A DNA stretch of 64,000 nucleotides from Clitopilus passeckerianus (taxonomy: Eukaryota; Basidiomycota; Agaricomycetes; Agaricales; Entolomataceae): the NCBI GenBank assembly GCA_944990035.1, contig CALYLX010000088.1, positions 124,001 through 188,000 of the forward strand. The letters run 5' to 3'. The notes under the pieces are model-generated. The model saw only the letters and a program-made list of their open reading frames with translations, was not told the origin of the DNA and searched no databases. Shown here piece by piece: positions 1 through 10,184 of this stretch (its first letter is position 1; each line of letters opens with the position of its first letter). Made by a program: the position numbers and the translations under genes.

Positions 1-468
1 TCTATTTCACGGTGGCAAACAGCACCGAAGTCGACATACCTCGTATTCACGACCATACCCGGCACGCTTGAGAAGACAGCCAGAGGCTTCCCAGGACCAA
101 GCGTAGAAGCCGTAGTGGAGCATGAGGGAGTCCACCGTTTGCTTGTAGAGCCCCGAAATCAAGGCAAACTTTGCCTTGTCACGGCCATAATTTTGGGATT
201 TTTGGAAGACTTCAGGGGTGAAGTGAGCAGCAAGTGCTGGAGGGGGTTCGGTCTTCGAGTAAAGTGGATACTGGCGGAGCCTGAAGGGATAAATTCTTAA
301 TGAGACTCCGGGTATAAAGGTAAGAACTAGGACTCACAGCAGGTAAGACTCGAAAAGCGTCACAGTCCAAGAGAAAGCTTGAACATAACCCTTCCAATTG
401 ATAGGGTCAACGCTAACAAAAGCGAGCTGCCTTTGTAGCTTGCCTAGCTGCGTATGCAGGAGATCCAT
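1..468 (-). CDS. STE24: CAAX prenyl protease 1 (Ste24/M48A), 5' part only
   Basis: Reading the minus strand, an ATG at 468 opens exon 1 (468-338), followed by a GTGAGT...AG intron (337-281) and exon 2 from 280 toward the window edge, ending at or near a GTATGT donor close to base 35. The translated N-terminus has the Ste24 hallmarks: a first membrane segment running into FESYL-type sequence, LLRQYPLYSKTEPP, then FQKSQNYGRDKAKF and SGLYKQT. In the family this multi-pass ER protease removes C-terminal aaX residues from prenylated proteins such as fungal mating pheromones and makes a second upstream cut in a-factor. The HExxH catalytic exon lies outside the window, so the gene is cut by the sequence edge and not shown to be broken. 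Confidence 0.85.
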
Positions 469-967
469 TTTATCCGCAATTCAAAGTGAGTCGTCGTCGT
501 CTGCGATGATGGCAGACACGAAGAGGAGTCTACAACTGCAAACTGATTCACACAAGTCGCGTACGTGGCACCCGTGTCAAACGTGTTCAATGACAGCTGC
601 ACAGCCACTTCAAGATTTCATGACCACCACCGTCATCTAGGCATCAATGAGCCGGCGGTTTATGCAACACCATATAGGTCGTACAGTCCACGAAAGTGCA
701 GGATCGGCGAGCACGACCTCTCAAATTACATGCTTGCTGCACAATACCTCGACCATTTCATTTGGATCAATGTGAAGCTACGTTTGGGATATGAATCTTT
801 GAAGCACCTGAGTGCTCAGATCAAATTGAGGACGGTATTACAACTGCATCAAATGCATCGATTTCCGGCGGTATCCGCCTCTGGACCTACGAGAACCGTA
901 TTGGACAGAATTGATCCCGGTTCAAGACGAGCAATGTTCTTTCCTGCCAACTACAACAACTGTTGCG
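469..967. other. intergenic, divergent STE24 / hypothetical gene
   Basis: About 500 bases between the STE24 start (minus) and the next plus-strand gene. An open frame covers 565-993 on the plus strand, but its composition is unremarkable and I see no motif in it. It is best read as the shared upstream region, possibly including a 5' exon of the downstream gene. Confidence 0.4.
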
Positions 968-1964
968 ATGGCCTCCACCCTGTTCAAGCTTAAACCATCC
1001 TTTCTGTCCCTTCGGGCTCCAAGTCGGCATTTTCGGGTGACCAGCGTTCCAAGGGCCAACAAGAGCCAGTTCTACAGTAAACGCTGCCGTTCCACGGAGG
1101 ATATCGAAAAAGAAGGAGGAGGATACTTCTATGAGTGTACCAGTGACCAATACGCTAGCAACTTTGCTCAAATCCTCAACAAGCCGGACATACCTCACGC
1201 TGATACCTGCGCGGAAGCAACCTTCTACATTGCGGACTTCCCATACCTAGCCTGTGCTAACGGTCTCATGAAACACTGGATATCCAAATTCAGCAAAAGC
1301 CCCACGGGTGTCAACTCCATAAGCGCCCGTTTCTCTCGAATCCTTGATTCTACGAAAGACCTCACGTTTGACGCCAAGGATTTTGGAGTGTTGACATTTC
1401 CAGCTGCGTTTCGGTTGGTCTCGAACGAATACCTCATTGATGAGTTATTCGAAGTACGGAACTCCTACCCCCTCGTGTGAGAAGACCCCTACTGTCTCCG
1501 AAGGACCCGATACTCCTCGCGGGCTTACTCACTCCGTACGCCATTGACTGGGGCCTGACGTCTCCTGGGAGTGTGTTATCCGCATTTCCAGCTGAGGGTC
1601 TAAGGATTCCTGGGTACACATACGAGACGGACCAGGAGTTCGAGTTGGTTGCGATTACGACGTGTTTGCAACTCGCGACGAAGGGGCCCGTGGTTATGGA
1701 GCCCATGTTGGACGGGGTCATAGGAAGAGAAGGGGTCGTTGATGCGTTGAAGGCATTGCAGGAAAGTGGCGTATTTGGATGGGAGCCAGGAAGGAATCTA
1801 TCGAGGGTAAGCACTCCCATTCAGCGCCGTAAATCTGATTGACGAAACTGACCGATGATTAGTGGATTGCTTAGGTTACTTTGGGCGTTGTAGAAAGCGG
1901 ATTCAAGAGGCTTTTGCAGCCGGCGGAGGCTTGGGGGATTCTGTTTCCGAATGAGACTTATTAA
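968..1964 (+). CDS. hypothetical protein with a possible mitochondrial presequence
   Basis: Model: join(968-1453, 1504-1806, 1875-1964), about 292 aa. Both introns are short with GT...AG ends (50 and 68 nt) and keep the frame; the first removes an in-frame stop at 1478-1480. The ATG at 968 starts a Ser/Leu/Arg-rich, acid-poor N-terminus (MASTLFKLKPSFLSLRAPSR) that looks like a mitochondrial targeting peptide. The remainder is a mixed alpha/beta-looking sequence ending GILFPNETY. I do not recognise the family and see no catalytic motif. An in-frame upstream ATG at 911 would give a slightly longer protein. Intron phase and continuity make a real gene likely; the function is unknown. Confidence 0.5.
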
Positions 1965-2356
1965 CCATCTGGTGACACAGCTCAGCCGTAACCACTTCAT
2001 TTTCAAGTGCTTAGTCGATTTTCATACATATAGAATCTAAGAATCTACGAATGAGCGCCGGTATCAAGAAATGAGGGCCTCCGAAACCAACATGAAGGTT
2101 TCGTCCCCGTCCCCGTCGCGTACAGAAAATGAACCATAAACGCAACAGACGTGCCACACACGAGGCCTGCTTGGAACCCACGGGTGCCTCCATATCCGTC
2201 AAGTTGATCACCTTGTTCGGGCCAAGCAAGCGAATATTCAGAATCTGCCACTGATAGCAATCGACCAGAGTTTGAAATTGAAATTGAAGTCGTGGTGCTC
2301 GGTGGTCGCATGTGACCGCCATCCGACTCTCTTGCTAACTCTCACCATCTCTAAGC

Positions 2357-3623
2357 ATGGAAGCATCGCACCGTCTTCCAGCAGAAGTTCGATATCGAAT
2401 CCTTGACCAACTCAGCGATGACCCATCTGCTCCCCTACGAAGCTCTCTCGTCTCCCAGAGATGGCTCGATCAATCCCGACGGGTGTACTGGTCCATCCAT
2501 CCGCTTCGTTTCGGCACTCAGCGTTCCACGCGTGCAAACGACTTCATCCTTGACCTACTTGCCGGAGACGGTTGCAAGTTTCTCCGCTATGTCCAAAACA
2601 TTGAACTTCAAGGACACCACCGTAATGGACTCACGGCCGATCGAATGCATAGCTTCGTCTCTTGTGTTGCATCCTCAGTTACACCATCTACACTCTCCCT
2701 GATAGATATCATCCTTGAGGATCTCCTCCCCGAAACCATTGATATTTTGATGACTTTCAAGGATTTACGATCGCTCACTTGCAAGAGCCTGAAATTCATG
2801 GGCGTTGACCTCTTCTGCAGGTTCTTCTCGGCCTTCCATAGATTGCAGACATGCGACTTCGGAGTCTACACCCACGATAAAATCGATCACGACCATAAAG
2901 AACCTCTGGTTGAACCCGGCTTCAACTCTCTCGAATCCTTTTCTACCACAATCTATAGAAGCACCAGACTCATGATTCCCGCCATCGTGCAGAGCCAATG
3001 CAAGCTTCAAAAGCTATCGCTCAGCTGGATGGCTTATTCCGGTTACGACCTGGTCTCTGACCTCCTCTCCCTAGCCGGCGAACATTTAAGAGAGTTGAGC
3101 TTGAGAATCGCACACTTTGCTTCTCAAGTCGAACGGCGGAACGGGGCCGGTACGTGATATCAGGATCTCTTTACAGGTAGTTGTAACATCTTCTGTAGGT
3201 GCACAACTGGGCCTTCCTCTCACCTTGTCGTCCAATACGAGCTTGCAGATGTTAGAGATCAGTGAGATCAGAATCGAGCCAGATCAGCCCTACCCAACTG
3301 CATGGCTTAGAACGCTCCTCGGGTCCATCGCATCGCCATTGCTGCAGCGGCTACGCCTCAAATTCTCCGCACATAATTACGATGCCACGGATTATTATCC
3401 AGGCAATTTCGATTGGGGCGTCATCAAGACGGCCATCCCAACGGACACGGGTTTTGCCTCCCGAGGGATCATACAATTGGTTGTTGAGCAGCCCGAATGG
3501 CAGTTACTGGAAGAGAAAACATCGATCGAAGACTTCAGGTTGGGTCTGCCCAACTTCGATCGAGCAGGTAGATTGGAAGTGGAGATCGTCGCTCATCCGT
3601 TAGCACATCAAGGCGGTATCTGA
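2357..3623 (+). CDS. F-box protein with leucine-rich C-terminal region
   Basis: Model: join(2357-3149, 3199-3623), about 405 aa, with one 49-nt intron. The N-terminus (RLPAEVRYRILDQL, then SSLVSQRWLDQSRRVYW) is a typical agaricomycete F-box-like motif: a Leu-Pro start, an Ile-Leu core and a trailing Trp. Downstream are irregular leucine-rich segments (LRSLTCKSLKFMG; LQKLSLSW; LRELSLRIAHF; LLQRLRLKF) at LRR-like spacing. In the family, the F-box binds Skp1 in SCF ubiquitin ligases and the leucine-rich part chooses the target. Such proteins form large, fast-evolving families in mushrooms, so no orthologue or substrate can be named. A second F-box gene lies near 26-27 kb. Confidence 0.75.
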
Positions 3624-3701
3624 TAGAAAGTTTATTATAGCACTATATTGATGAACATGCTTGTTCGGATAATATACATACCCCACTACGATTTCTACGA
3701 A

Positions 3702-5785
3702 TCAAAATTCCTCCCTAGTCCTACGCCCCTCCTCATACCTCCTAACATCCTCCCGTCCCCCCTCAACATCAACCCACCCCAACACAGGCACAGCAACCCA
3801 AATCATACCCACAAGGAAGAAGAAGGCGTAGCGGATGTTACCCGTCGTGTCGGCTATGAGGCCGACTATGAGGGGGCCGAGGAAGGATGATGACTGCGTT
3901 GGACGTCTCATAAGCTTTAGTTCTCAATCTGAAGAAAGTGGGAGGGGGAAGCGATTGGGAGGGGGGAAGGGAGATGAAGAGCAAAAGATAGAGAACGAAA
4001 CCCACCTTATCAGTAATCGAAAACAACCCAAACCACCTCGCCTCCTCCCCCCTCGGTATAAGCTCCGCATAGAACGCCCTCGCATAGCCCTGGAACGCGC
4101 CGTACACACTCCCAAAAACCACTGCTAGGACATACATTTCTGAGGGGGTGGTTAGGCCGCCGAATCTCGGCCTCATGTTCGCGGTCTGGGTGTCAATTGA
4201 GGCATTGGCAGGAGCGGGAGGACGGAAGAGGGGGAGGAATCCGAGGCATCCGTAGGCGGGTATGATGGATACGGCGACGACGAGGATGACGAGGACTTTT
4301 AGGTTACTCCACCCCCTCCACCTCTGTATCCTCGGCCATACCATCGCGCCTGCAATCCCACTCAGCGGTGTCAGGATGCCGATGAGTATGAGTTGGGATG
4401 GGGTCATGTGGAGGGTGGTTTTACCGAATAAGAGGGCAGTGGAGGTTATGGTGGTAAAACCGTCGGAGAGGAGAAACCATGCGGCGAGGTACTTGAATGT
4501 GTTGCGGAGCTTGAGGATTTCGGTCGGGCGAAGCATGGTGCCTAGACGTTTCCATGCTTGGATGATCTCTTGCCTGATATTCCACGGCTTCTCCAGTCCA
4601 ACCCCTCCCTCCTCCTCTCCGACTTCCTCCCTCCCAGCAGCACCCCCACCCTCACTACTAGGTATCCACACAGCAGCAGGAATCGTCCACACCGCCCACC
4701 AAATCCCACTAATACCGATCGCCAACCGTAGCGCGAAAGTGGAGCCGTGGAGGAGTGTAACGGGGATGAGAGCGACGACGAGGAGGAAGATTCCGGCGAA
4801 GTAGCCTGCTGCTATGCCTTGGGAGGAGATGCCGGATGTGCGGGTGGAGAGGGTCGTGTTGTATTGTGTGAGGAGGGTGGTGAGAGTTGGGTCTTGTGAA
4901 GGAGAAGTGGATGGGGAGGAGGAAGGGGGAGGGGCGAGGAGGGGAGAGCTGGGGGTGGCGTCGTCCAAGTCTGTGCTTTCCCTAACCCCATCCTCCCCCG
5001 GAGCGCTGTCAGCACCACCACCGCTCTGCTTAACACCCTCAATCTCTTCCAAAATCGCCCTTACCTCCGGACTCTCCTTCGCCAATCCAGGTAGGTACGC
5101 ATTCATCGCTACCACCGACGCTCCAAACCCAACATTTGCGAGGATGCTTAGTGGGGCACAGAGAATCCAGAGTGGGGAAGAGGAGGGAAGGAGGAGGAAG
5201 AGTGTTGCGGAGAGGGAGCCGAGGAAGGCGAATGTGAGGAGGAGGCGTTTGCGGTGGGGTGCTGTTGGTTGGGGGTGGTTAGAAGGGGAATTGGGAAAGG
5301 AATGCAGGAGGGAAGGAGGACGTACGATGGTCTGCTATTCCGCCCATTGAGATTACGGTTAGTGCTTGGAGGGCTACTGAGATGGAGTAGACGTAGAGAC
5401 TGGACGGGAAGAGTTAGTTAGTGCATATAGTGAGAGTAATCGACTAGGCTGACCTGAAACTAGCAGTATCTATCCACCCCCATCCTAATTTAACCACACA
5501 TCTCCCAGTTGGTATCGTCGGACTCGTCGAGTTGCCAGAGTTAGAGATGGGAACCTTGGGCGAACACGGCTCTATCTTGTCAGGCCATAGGTATCCATTA
5601 TCACGCGCGAATTGCTCAAGACAGATAGGGAGGAAGAGAGTTAGGGAGACTATGACGAACACTTCGCTGAAAAAGGCACAATAAGTGGTTGTTGAGTTTG
5701 ACGAGATGGGAGAGGTTTACCTAGCGAAGGCATAGCTTAGCCATCCTCGGAGTTTTCGCTTGTATTGTTGGGTGGCTGCTACCAT
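3702..5785 (-). CDS. ATG22: Atg22-family vacuolar amino-acid effluxer
   Basis: Minus-strand model: complement(join(3702-3893, 4006-5261, 5326-5399, 5454-5666, 5721-5785)), 599 aa, all phases consistent. The family exports amino acids from the vacuole after autophagic breakdown. Visible features: a short N-terminus (KRKLRGWLSYAFASEVF), a luminal loop in exon 2 rich in Ser/Thr/Pro, the ISMGGIADHPPHRKRLL loop between the second and third helices, the hallmark ASVVAMNAYLPGLA, a long acidic/proline-rich loop, then GISGIWWAVWTIPAAVWIP and the C-terminal SSFLGPLIVGLIAD. About twelve hydrophobic segments can be counted. The coding sequence in exon 4 is unusually GC- and purine-biased in the loop. Its first two exons and 5' flank are duplicated as broken copies at 8.8-9.1 and 12.0-12.3 kb. 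Confidence 0.9.
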
Positions 5786-6500
5786 CGGATGACGTCGTAG
5801 TAGTCCTCAAGACATGTGCCTGCAAGCCAGCGACGATGAAGGAAGGAACAAAGCAGGTGGCTTAGACACAGCCACGCCTGCTCTCTCTTTTCCTTACGTC
5901 GATCAACTCAGGTACCCACAAATAGACAACTGCGATTCCTGCCACACCCATGTCTGTGCCGGCCTGTTCAACGTTCAGGCCCAAGCCTCGATGGTCAGGG
6001 CAAACGACCTCCCGCGAGGCCTTTCGGAACTCGTACAGACCTACCTTGGCTCTAAGATCTAAACGTTCATCGAGATAAAACAGTCGCTCCTCGACAAAGC
6101 ACATCTCGGCTTAGCGCTCATTCACCGTACTGATACATGGCCTACCTCAAGAACAACTCAACCCAGTGCCCATGTAGCAGGATAAACTGATCCCGGTGAA
6201 TCTACTGGCATCGTATATCAATTAGGTTCAACTCTTCAAGCTCCCTTCGCACTCTACGAACCCCATCCCAAGTACTCGGCGACTCGGCGACCACTCCCTA
6301 AGTCATTTATCCGCCTCGATTCAGTGTATGCACACATCAAGAATCCTAATCCTGGACTTGGAACTATTCTGCCTCTCACCCAGCGGATCCTTCCCTCAGC
6401 TACACAAACTCATTCCGTCCCTATCGATTCTCATGTCATACTTTGGTTTACATTACATGCTCTATACTGCTGGTCTTCCCTCTCCCACCGATGCTCCTGG
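5786..6500. other. intergenic upstream of ATG22
   Basis: About 700 bases between the ATG22 start and the 3' end of Mem-1. The first about 220 bases (5786-6010) reappear, diverged, at roughly 12070-12300, so they belong to the duplicated ATG22 5' flank. I see no gene in 6010-6500. Confidence 0.5.
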
Positions 6501-7167
6501 CTATCTTCCCATCAACCTCGCGGCAAGCTGCAACAATTCCGGCACAGAAACTACACCAATCAGCCCTAACGCCGCCCACTTTGACGGGAAATTGTAAACA
6601 AGCTGGATCCATAACGTCAGGTGAGTGACGATCCTTGGTAAAGAGTTGATAAAGGTAAACGGTCCAGGTCCTAGATCGTCAACGTATGCCTGGTACAATG
6701 AACAAACACTCGCATTAGGCCCTTGGTAGGTAAGAGAGGATATTGGTCTGACCTTGAAGGTGGCTTCACTGATCCCATCGTAGGTCAAAGTGACGTTGGC
6801 GGTGAGGAGAATAGACGCGAGGGAGACGAGGGAGAGTGTAATTTGATTCTGTTGAGCGTTCAAGCTGGGATCACGAATGTCAGATGAGTCTTCAAAGCTT
6901 CATATGTAAAAGGATGAGCGGCCTTACGCTAGGATGGCAGCGAGCTTCAAATATTCGTGAATATAGAGTGTATGACCAATATAACGAACTCACGATAGAA
7001 ATCGACATCTTCCTCTGGCTCTCGAAGCGTTTGAGTACAGATTTTGTGTAGGTGGGATCGACTTCGGCGCGTGCTCTCAAAACGTCGTCGTAGATTGTGC
7101 CAGAGACGACACGTCTGAGGCGGGCCAAACGGGGGAAAGCGTTTGTAGGTGCAGCCTCGTTTTCCAT
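6501..7167 (-). CDS. Mem-1: small multi-pass membrane protein, lineage family
   Basis: Model: complement(join(6501-6689, 6753-6864, 6928-6944, 6994-7167)), 163 aa. First of five paralogues in this window with the same four-exon layout, including a 17-nt second exon encoding LAAILA. The protein has a charged N-terminal half (IYDDVLRA, then LKRFESQRKM), a hydrophobic stretch spanning the micro-exon, a second helix (LVSLASILLTANVTLTYDG), and two more hydrophobic segments after YVDDLGPGPF. I predict three or four membrane spans. I do not recognise the family and infer no function. It is the most diverged copy of the first cluster, is divergent to Mem-2 (544-bp gap), and ends shorter (LMGR) than Mem-2 and Mem-3. 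Confidence 0.7.
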
Positions 7168-7711
7168 TGTTAAATATCAAGAGATGTAGAAGGTGTGAGG
7201 CTGAAAGTGGTTGGATAGTTTGCTGGTAGAATGTGTAGTACCGCTAAAGGTGAGGAAGGCAGGAAGAAACTTGGTGGCTTTTATCGAAGTTGTCTAGGTT
7301 TAAATGAGGTTACCCTGTTTTGATAGAGATTTCCTTTTTCTTCAAACACTGTGGAGACGGATGCAGGCCAATAATCGATCACGACAGGTAAGTACAGGCA
7401 CGATTGATCGGTATTTCCTTTTTCTCCAACATGCGTGAAGACTGAGGTCTTCCCACCGGATGAGCCCGGTCGAAGTGACTCTCAAAACAAATACTGCCAA
7501 ACAGAACCTCAGAGTCACATCAGAACATCTGGGTCCAAATGATGTGTATGTCACCAAGAATTAAAGAGCGCTAAGACGCTGCTCTGGATGGACACATAAA
7601 AGCCATCCAGACCTGGGGAATTTCTTCACCGTCCTGCCTGTTTCTACCCTCCATTGAAGCCGATTATCATATATCGCTCTGAAGCCGTCCAAACTTTCAG
7701 ATCTACTTTTC
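7168..7711. promoter_or_regulatory. divergent intergenic region Mem-1 / Mem-2
   Basis: This 544-bp gap separates the divergent starts of Mem-1 and Mem-2. Its right end, from about 7564, is shared with the region upstream of Mem-3 (from about 10185), including the stretch ATTATCATATATCGCT 50-65 bases before the ATG. The shared block probably contains the promoter. No gene is seen here. Confidence 0.45.
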
Positions 7712-8800
7712 ATGGATATACCACAACGTATAATTATTGCGACTCTCCGCTCAACCCATGCTCTTTGGTCTGATACGGTCTATGAGGACGTCCTCAAGGC
7801 TCAACGTAACCCATCATATGCCAGACATTTGAGTAAGCGCTTTACCGAACAGCGTAAAATGGTCCTCGTTATTGTAAGTGTACAATGTTCCGTCCAGGTG
7901 TCGATGTGTACTGAGCCTCGATTCCCATATCCATAGCTCGCTACTGTCCTCGCGTACGTTATACCCCGCATCACCATATCCCCTGCCCCATCGACGGAAA
8001 TTGACCCCAGCTTCTAGCCTCACCGTTCAGCAGGACAGACTCACCTCCTCCATCATCGTCATTTCGTGTATCTTACTCACCTCAAATATTTCATTGATGT
8101 ACGACGGCATCAACGACGAAAGCTTTCAGGTAAGTCTAACAACATGCATCGTATCGACGAACAGTTCGCCGATTGAAAATATTTCCTGCAGTCCAGCGTC
8201 GACACACTCGGTCCGGCTGCCTTTGCGCTCGTCAATTCCCTCCCTCGCATACTCACCCAGTTCATTCTCTGTGCCGAGATCGTGCGGGGCCTCGAATCCA
8301 AGGCTGCTGCGGCGTCTCTCATCATTGCGACATCCATCCCGGGGGTCACCCAGCTCGTGGTAAGCTGGATTTTTCGTTTGCGGGGTCCTGTGGGGGAAGT
8401 CGAGGCGCAGGCGAATGCTTGAGTACTGGTTTACGAGGAATATTTGTTTTACGCATGAGGTGACCGGCATTTGAGATGTAACGGCGCCTAGCGTTTGTTC
8501 GTTCTTCTTCTTTCTTCTACGTCGCTATATATATCAATGGTGTGAGCCTGGGGCAAAGGAATATAGAGAATCACAAAACGGCGTACCTCGATGTATATAC
8601 ACTTTTGATCACTAGACCCAGCATGAGAACGAATGCACTTACCTGGAGGGACTATCGTGCCCACACCTCATATGCATCCTACTCTCTGTCTTCACACCTT
8701 CCTCCTCCTCCAACCACCCCGGTCGAACCCGTTCAAGTTCGGGTTCGGTCAAGGGACGTAAGGCGCCCACTAACGCACGAAGGAACGGTTACACCTGAGA
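7564..8800. repeat. segmental duplication, left copy (Mem-2 unit)
   Basis: About 1.24 kb matching 10185-11420 in the same orientation: promoter, complete Mem gene and 3' flank. Similarity is moderate at the 5' side and close to identity from the third intron through the 3' flank. The right edge is near the sequence AACGCAC(G/A)AAGGAACGG in both copies. Confidence 0.8.
7712..8422 (+). CDS. Mem-2: small multi-pass membrane protein
   Basis: Model: join(7712-7873, 7937-7953, 8018-8129, 8192-8422), 173 aa. Same layout as Mem-1, with a 17-nt exon (LATVLA). Motifs: TVYEDVLKAQ, HLSKRFTEQRKMVLVI just before the first membrane helix, SNISLMYDGI after the second, then LGPAAFALVNSLPRIL and SLIIATSIPGVTQLV as later hydrophobic segments, ending in a short cytosolic-looking tail (GPVGEVEAQANA). 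Exons 1, 2 and 4 start in phases 0, 0 and 0, and exon 3 in phase 2. The function is unknown. Mem-3 is a near-duplicate: exon 4 differs by one base (Pro to Leu), while the first 105 bases of exon 1 differ at about 18 positions. Confidence 0.75.
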
Positions 8801-8817
8801 ATAGCAATCAACTGGCC

Positions 8818-9105
8818 TGACCTGAAACTAGCAGTATCTATCCACCCCCATCCCAGTTTAACCACACACCTCCCAGTTGGTATCGACGGACTCGTCGAGT
8901 TGCCAGAGTTGGAGATGGGAATCTTGGGTGAGCACGGCTCTATCTTGTCAGGCCAGAGATATCCATTATCACGAGAGAATTGTTCGAGGCATATGAGGAG
9001 GAAGAGAGTGAGAGAGACTATGACGAACAGTTCGCTGAAAAAGGCACGGTAAGTGGCTGTTGAGTTTGACGAGATGAGTAAGTTTACCTAGCGAAGGCAT
9101 AGGCG
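8818..9105 (-). pseudogene. ATG22 fragment (exon 2, intron 1, end of exon 1)
   Basis: This segment matches 5450-5735 base for base with scattered substitutions, in the same orientation as ATG22. The exon-2 copy (8822-9034) is 213 nt, exactly the parental length, and is still open; splice donor and acceptor are kept. Nothing downstream of exon 2 (the bulk of ATG22) is present, so it cannot encode a transporter. Homology stops abruptly after GCGAAGGCATAG at about 9105 and resumes at about 12025, where the rest of exon 1 and the 5' flank are found. Confidence 0.85.
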
Positions 9106-9900
9106 GTGCGATAGTATCTCCAGGCACTGCTGGGCATTATAATGTGCCCTAACGTCGCCTCCTGTTAGTACATTATAAGTTGAACTGTATTATAATGTGT
9201 CACCCTGGCCTTAGGTCAGGCGGCTGGATTTTGCAGGTAAGGGCATTATAATGTGGGTTTAATATTGTGATATCGGGCAATTATAACGTAGAACCACCCT
9301 CACATGTTATAATGGTGGCATATCAATGTCCCGTACTCATGCAGCGGGTTGGGTGCCAGTAAAACATTGAATAGATAACAAGTGTTCTCCTCCCCCATCT
9401 CTGCGAATAACATGGTGAATCCTGCTTCGAGACCCTCTTCTTTGAGCGAAATATTGAGAGGATGAACTCGACGATGGAGGCTGTTTCCGGGGCGAGAAAT
9501 AAAATCTACATCATCCAACGAGCAGACAAGTAGATTTCCCCAGGGAAATATCTCTACTTCCTTCATCTTCGTCAAGCTTTGCCACAGAACCATGTCTCCA
9601 GCCTGAGGATGGTAGGTACCGTACCCAAGAAGAAGTGGCACGAGCAAGGATCGAACCAACACTATGCAAAATGCAAGCCTGACGAATTAACCACCAGACC
9701 TGACGGCTTTGCAGAACCTTACTCATAGTAAGATATGATCCGTTTACCTTCAATGACGAGCAACATTATAATACGGCCAAATTACTGAGTACGAAATAGT
9801 CGACATTATAATACAGAGCCATCAAAGGCTCACACTATCACACCGTAGCCCTACAGTTGCTGTAAACATTACAAAACGGCTACACGGACTCCTCTGCAAA
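9106..9900. repeat. repeat-rich segment with CATTATAAT motifs
   Basis: At least eight copies of a short near-palindrome, consensus CATTATAATG, occur near 9134, 9171, 9187, 9243, 9278, 9304, 9764 and 9803. Several have symmetric flanks (for example GGGCA...TGCCC at 9131-9149). The cluster brackets a tRNA-like stretch at 9640-9712. Coding potential is poor. This looks like a degenerate mobile or short interspersed element, but no terminal inverted repeat or target duplication was identified. Confidence 0.5.
9640..9712 (-). ncRNA. tRNA-like sequence / possible tRNA-derived SINE head
   Basis: On the minus strand the stretch has an A-box-like element (GGTCTGGTGGTTAATTC, 9700-9684) and a perfect B-box/T-loop (GGTTCGATCC, 9657-9648) at tRNA spacing. 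A seven-base anticodon-loop position reads CTTGCAT, which would carry anticodon TGC (Ala). The anticodon and T stems contain mismatches or wobbles, and the 5' acceptor strand does not pair with the 3' side, so this is not a functional canonical tRNA. A decayed tRNA or a tRNA-derived SINE is the better reading. Confidence 0.4.
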
Positions 9901-10184
9901 GGGGGGGAAGGGAATCGGGGAATCATATATGTGTCTGCTCCTATTGAAGAGGGCACGAAGGAGACCTAATCAAGGATGGATGTTGACCAGGGTCTGAATG
10001 AACGTCATGGAGTACCAAATATTGATGGTGGAATCGATCGCCGAGCATGGATATATCAACAAGCTTCATGTGACTAATCCAATTGCCCCTTTTCGGACTT
10101 TCCCAGCGATTAGCATTCCGAAAGAAATCCCTAATACATTAATGGGGACCTCATGATCACAAGCATGTCGAGCCATTAACAAGT

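Noticed and set aside
565..993. 142-codon plus-strand frame before the hypothetical gene
   Set aside because: No motif, overlaps the shared upstream region, and its end runs into the next gene's start in another frame.
2011..2322. Minus-strand frame upstream of the first F-box gene
   Set aside because: Two overlapping frames of similar length in the same place and no domain; fits a promoter.
9640..9712. Functional tRNA-Ala
   Set aside because: Acceptor strands do not pair and the anticodon and T stems carry mismatches; kept only as a tRNA-like relic.
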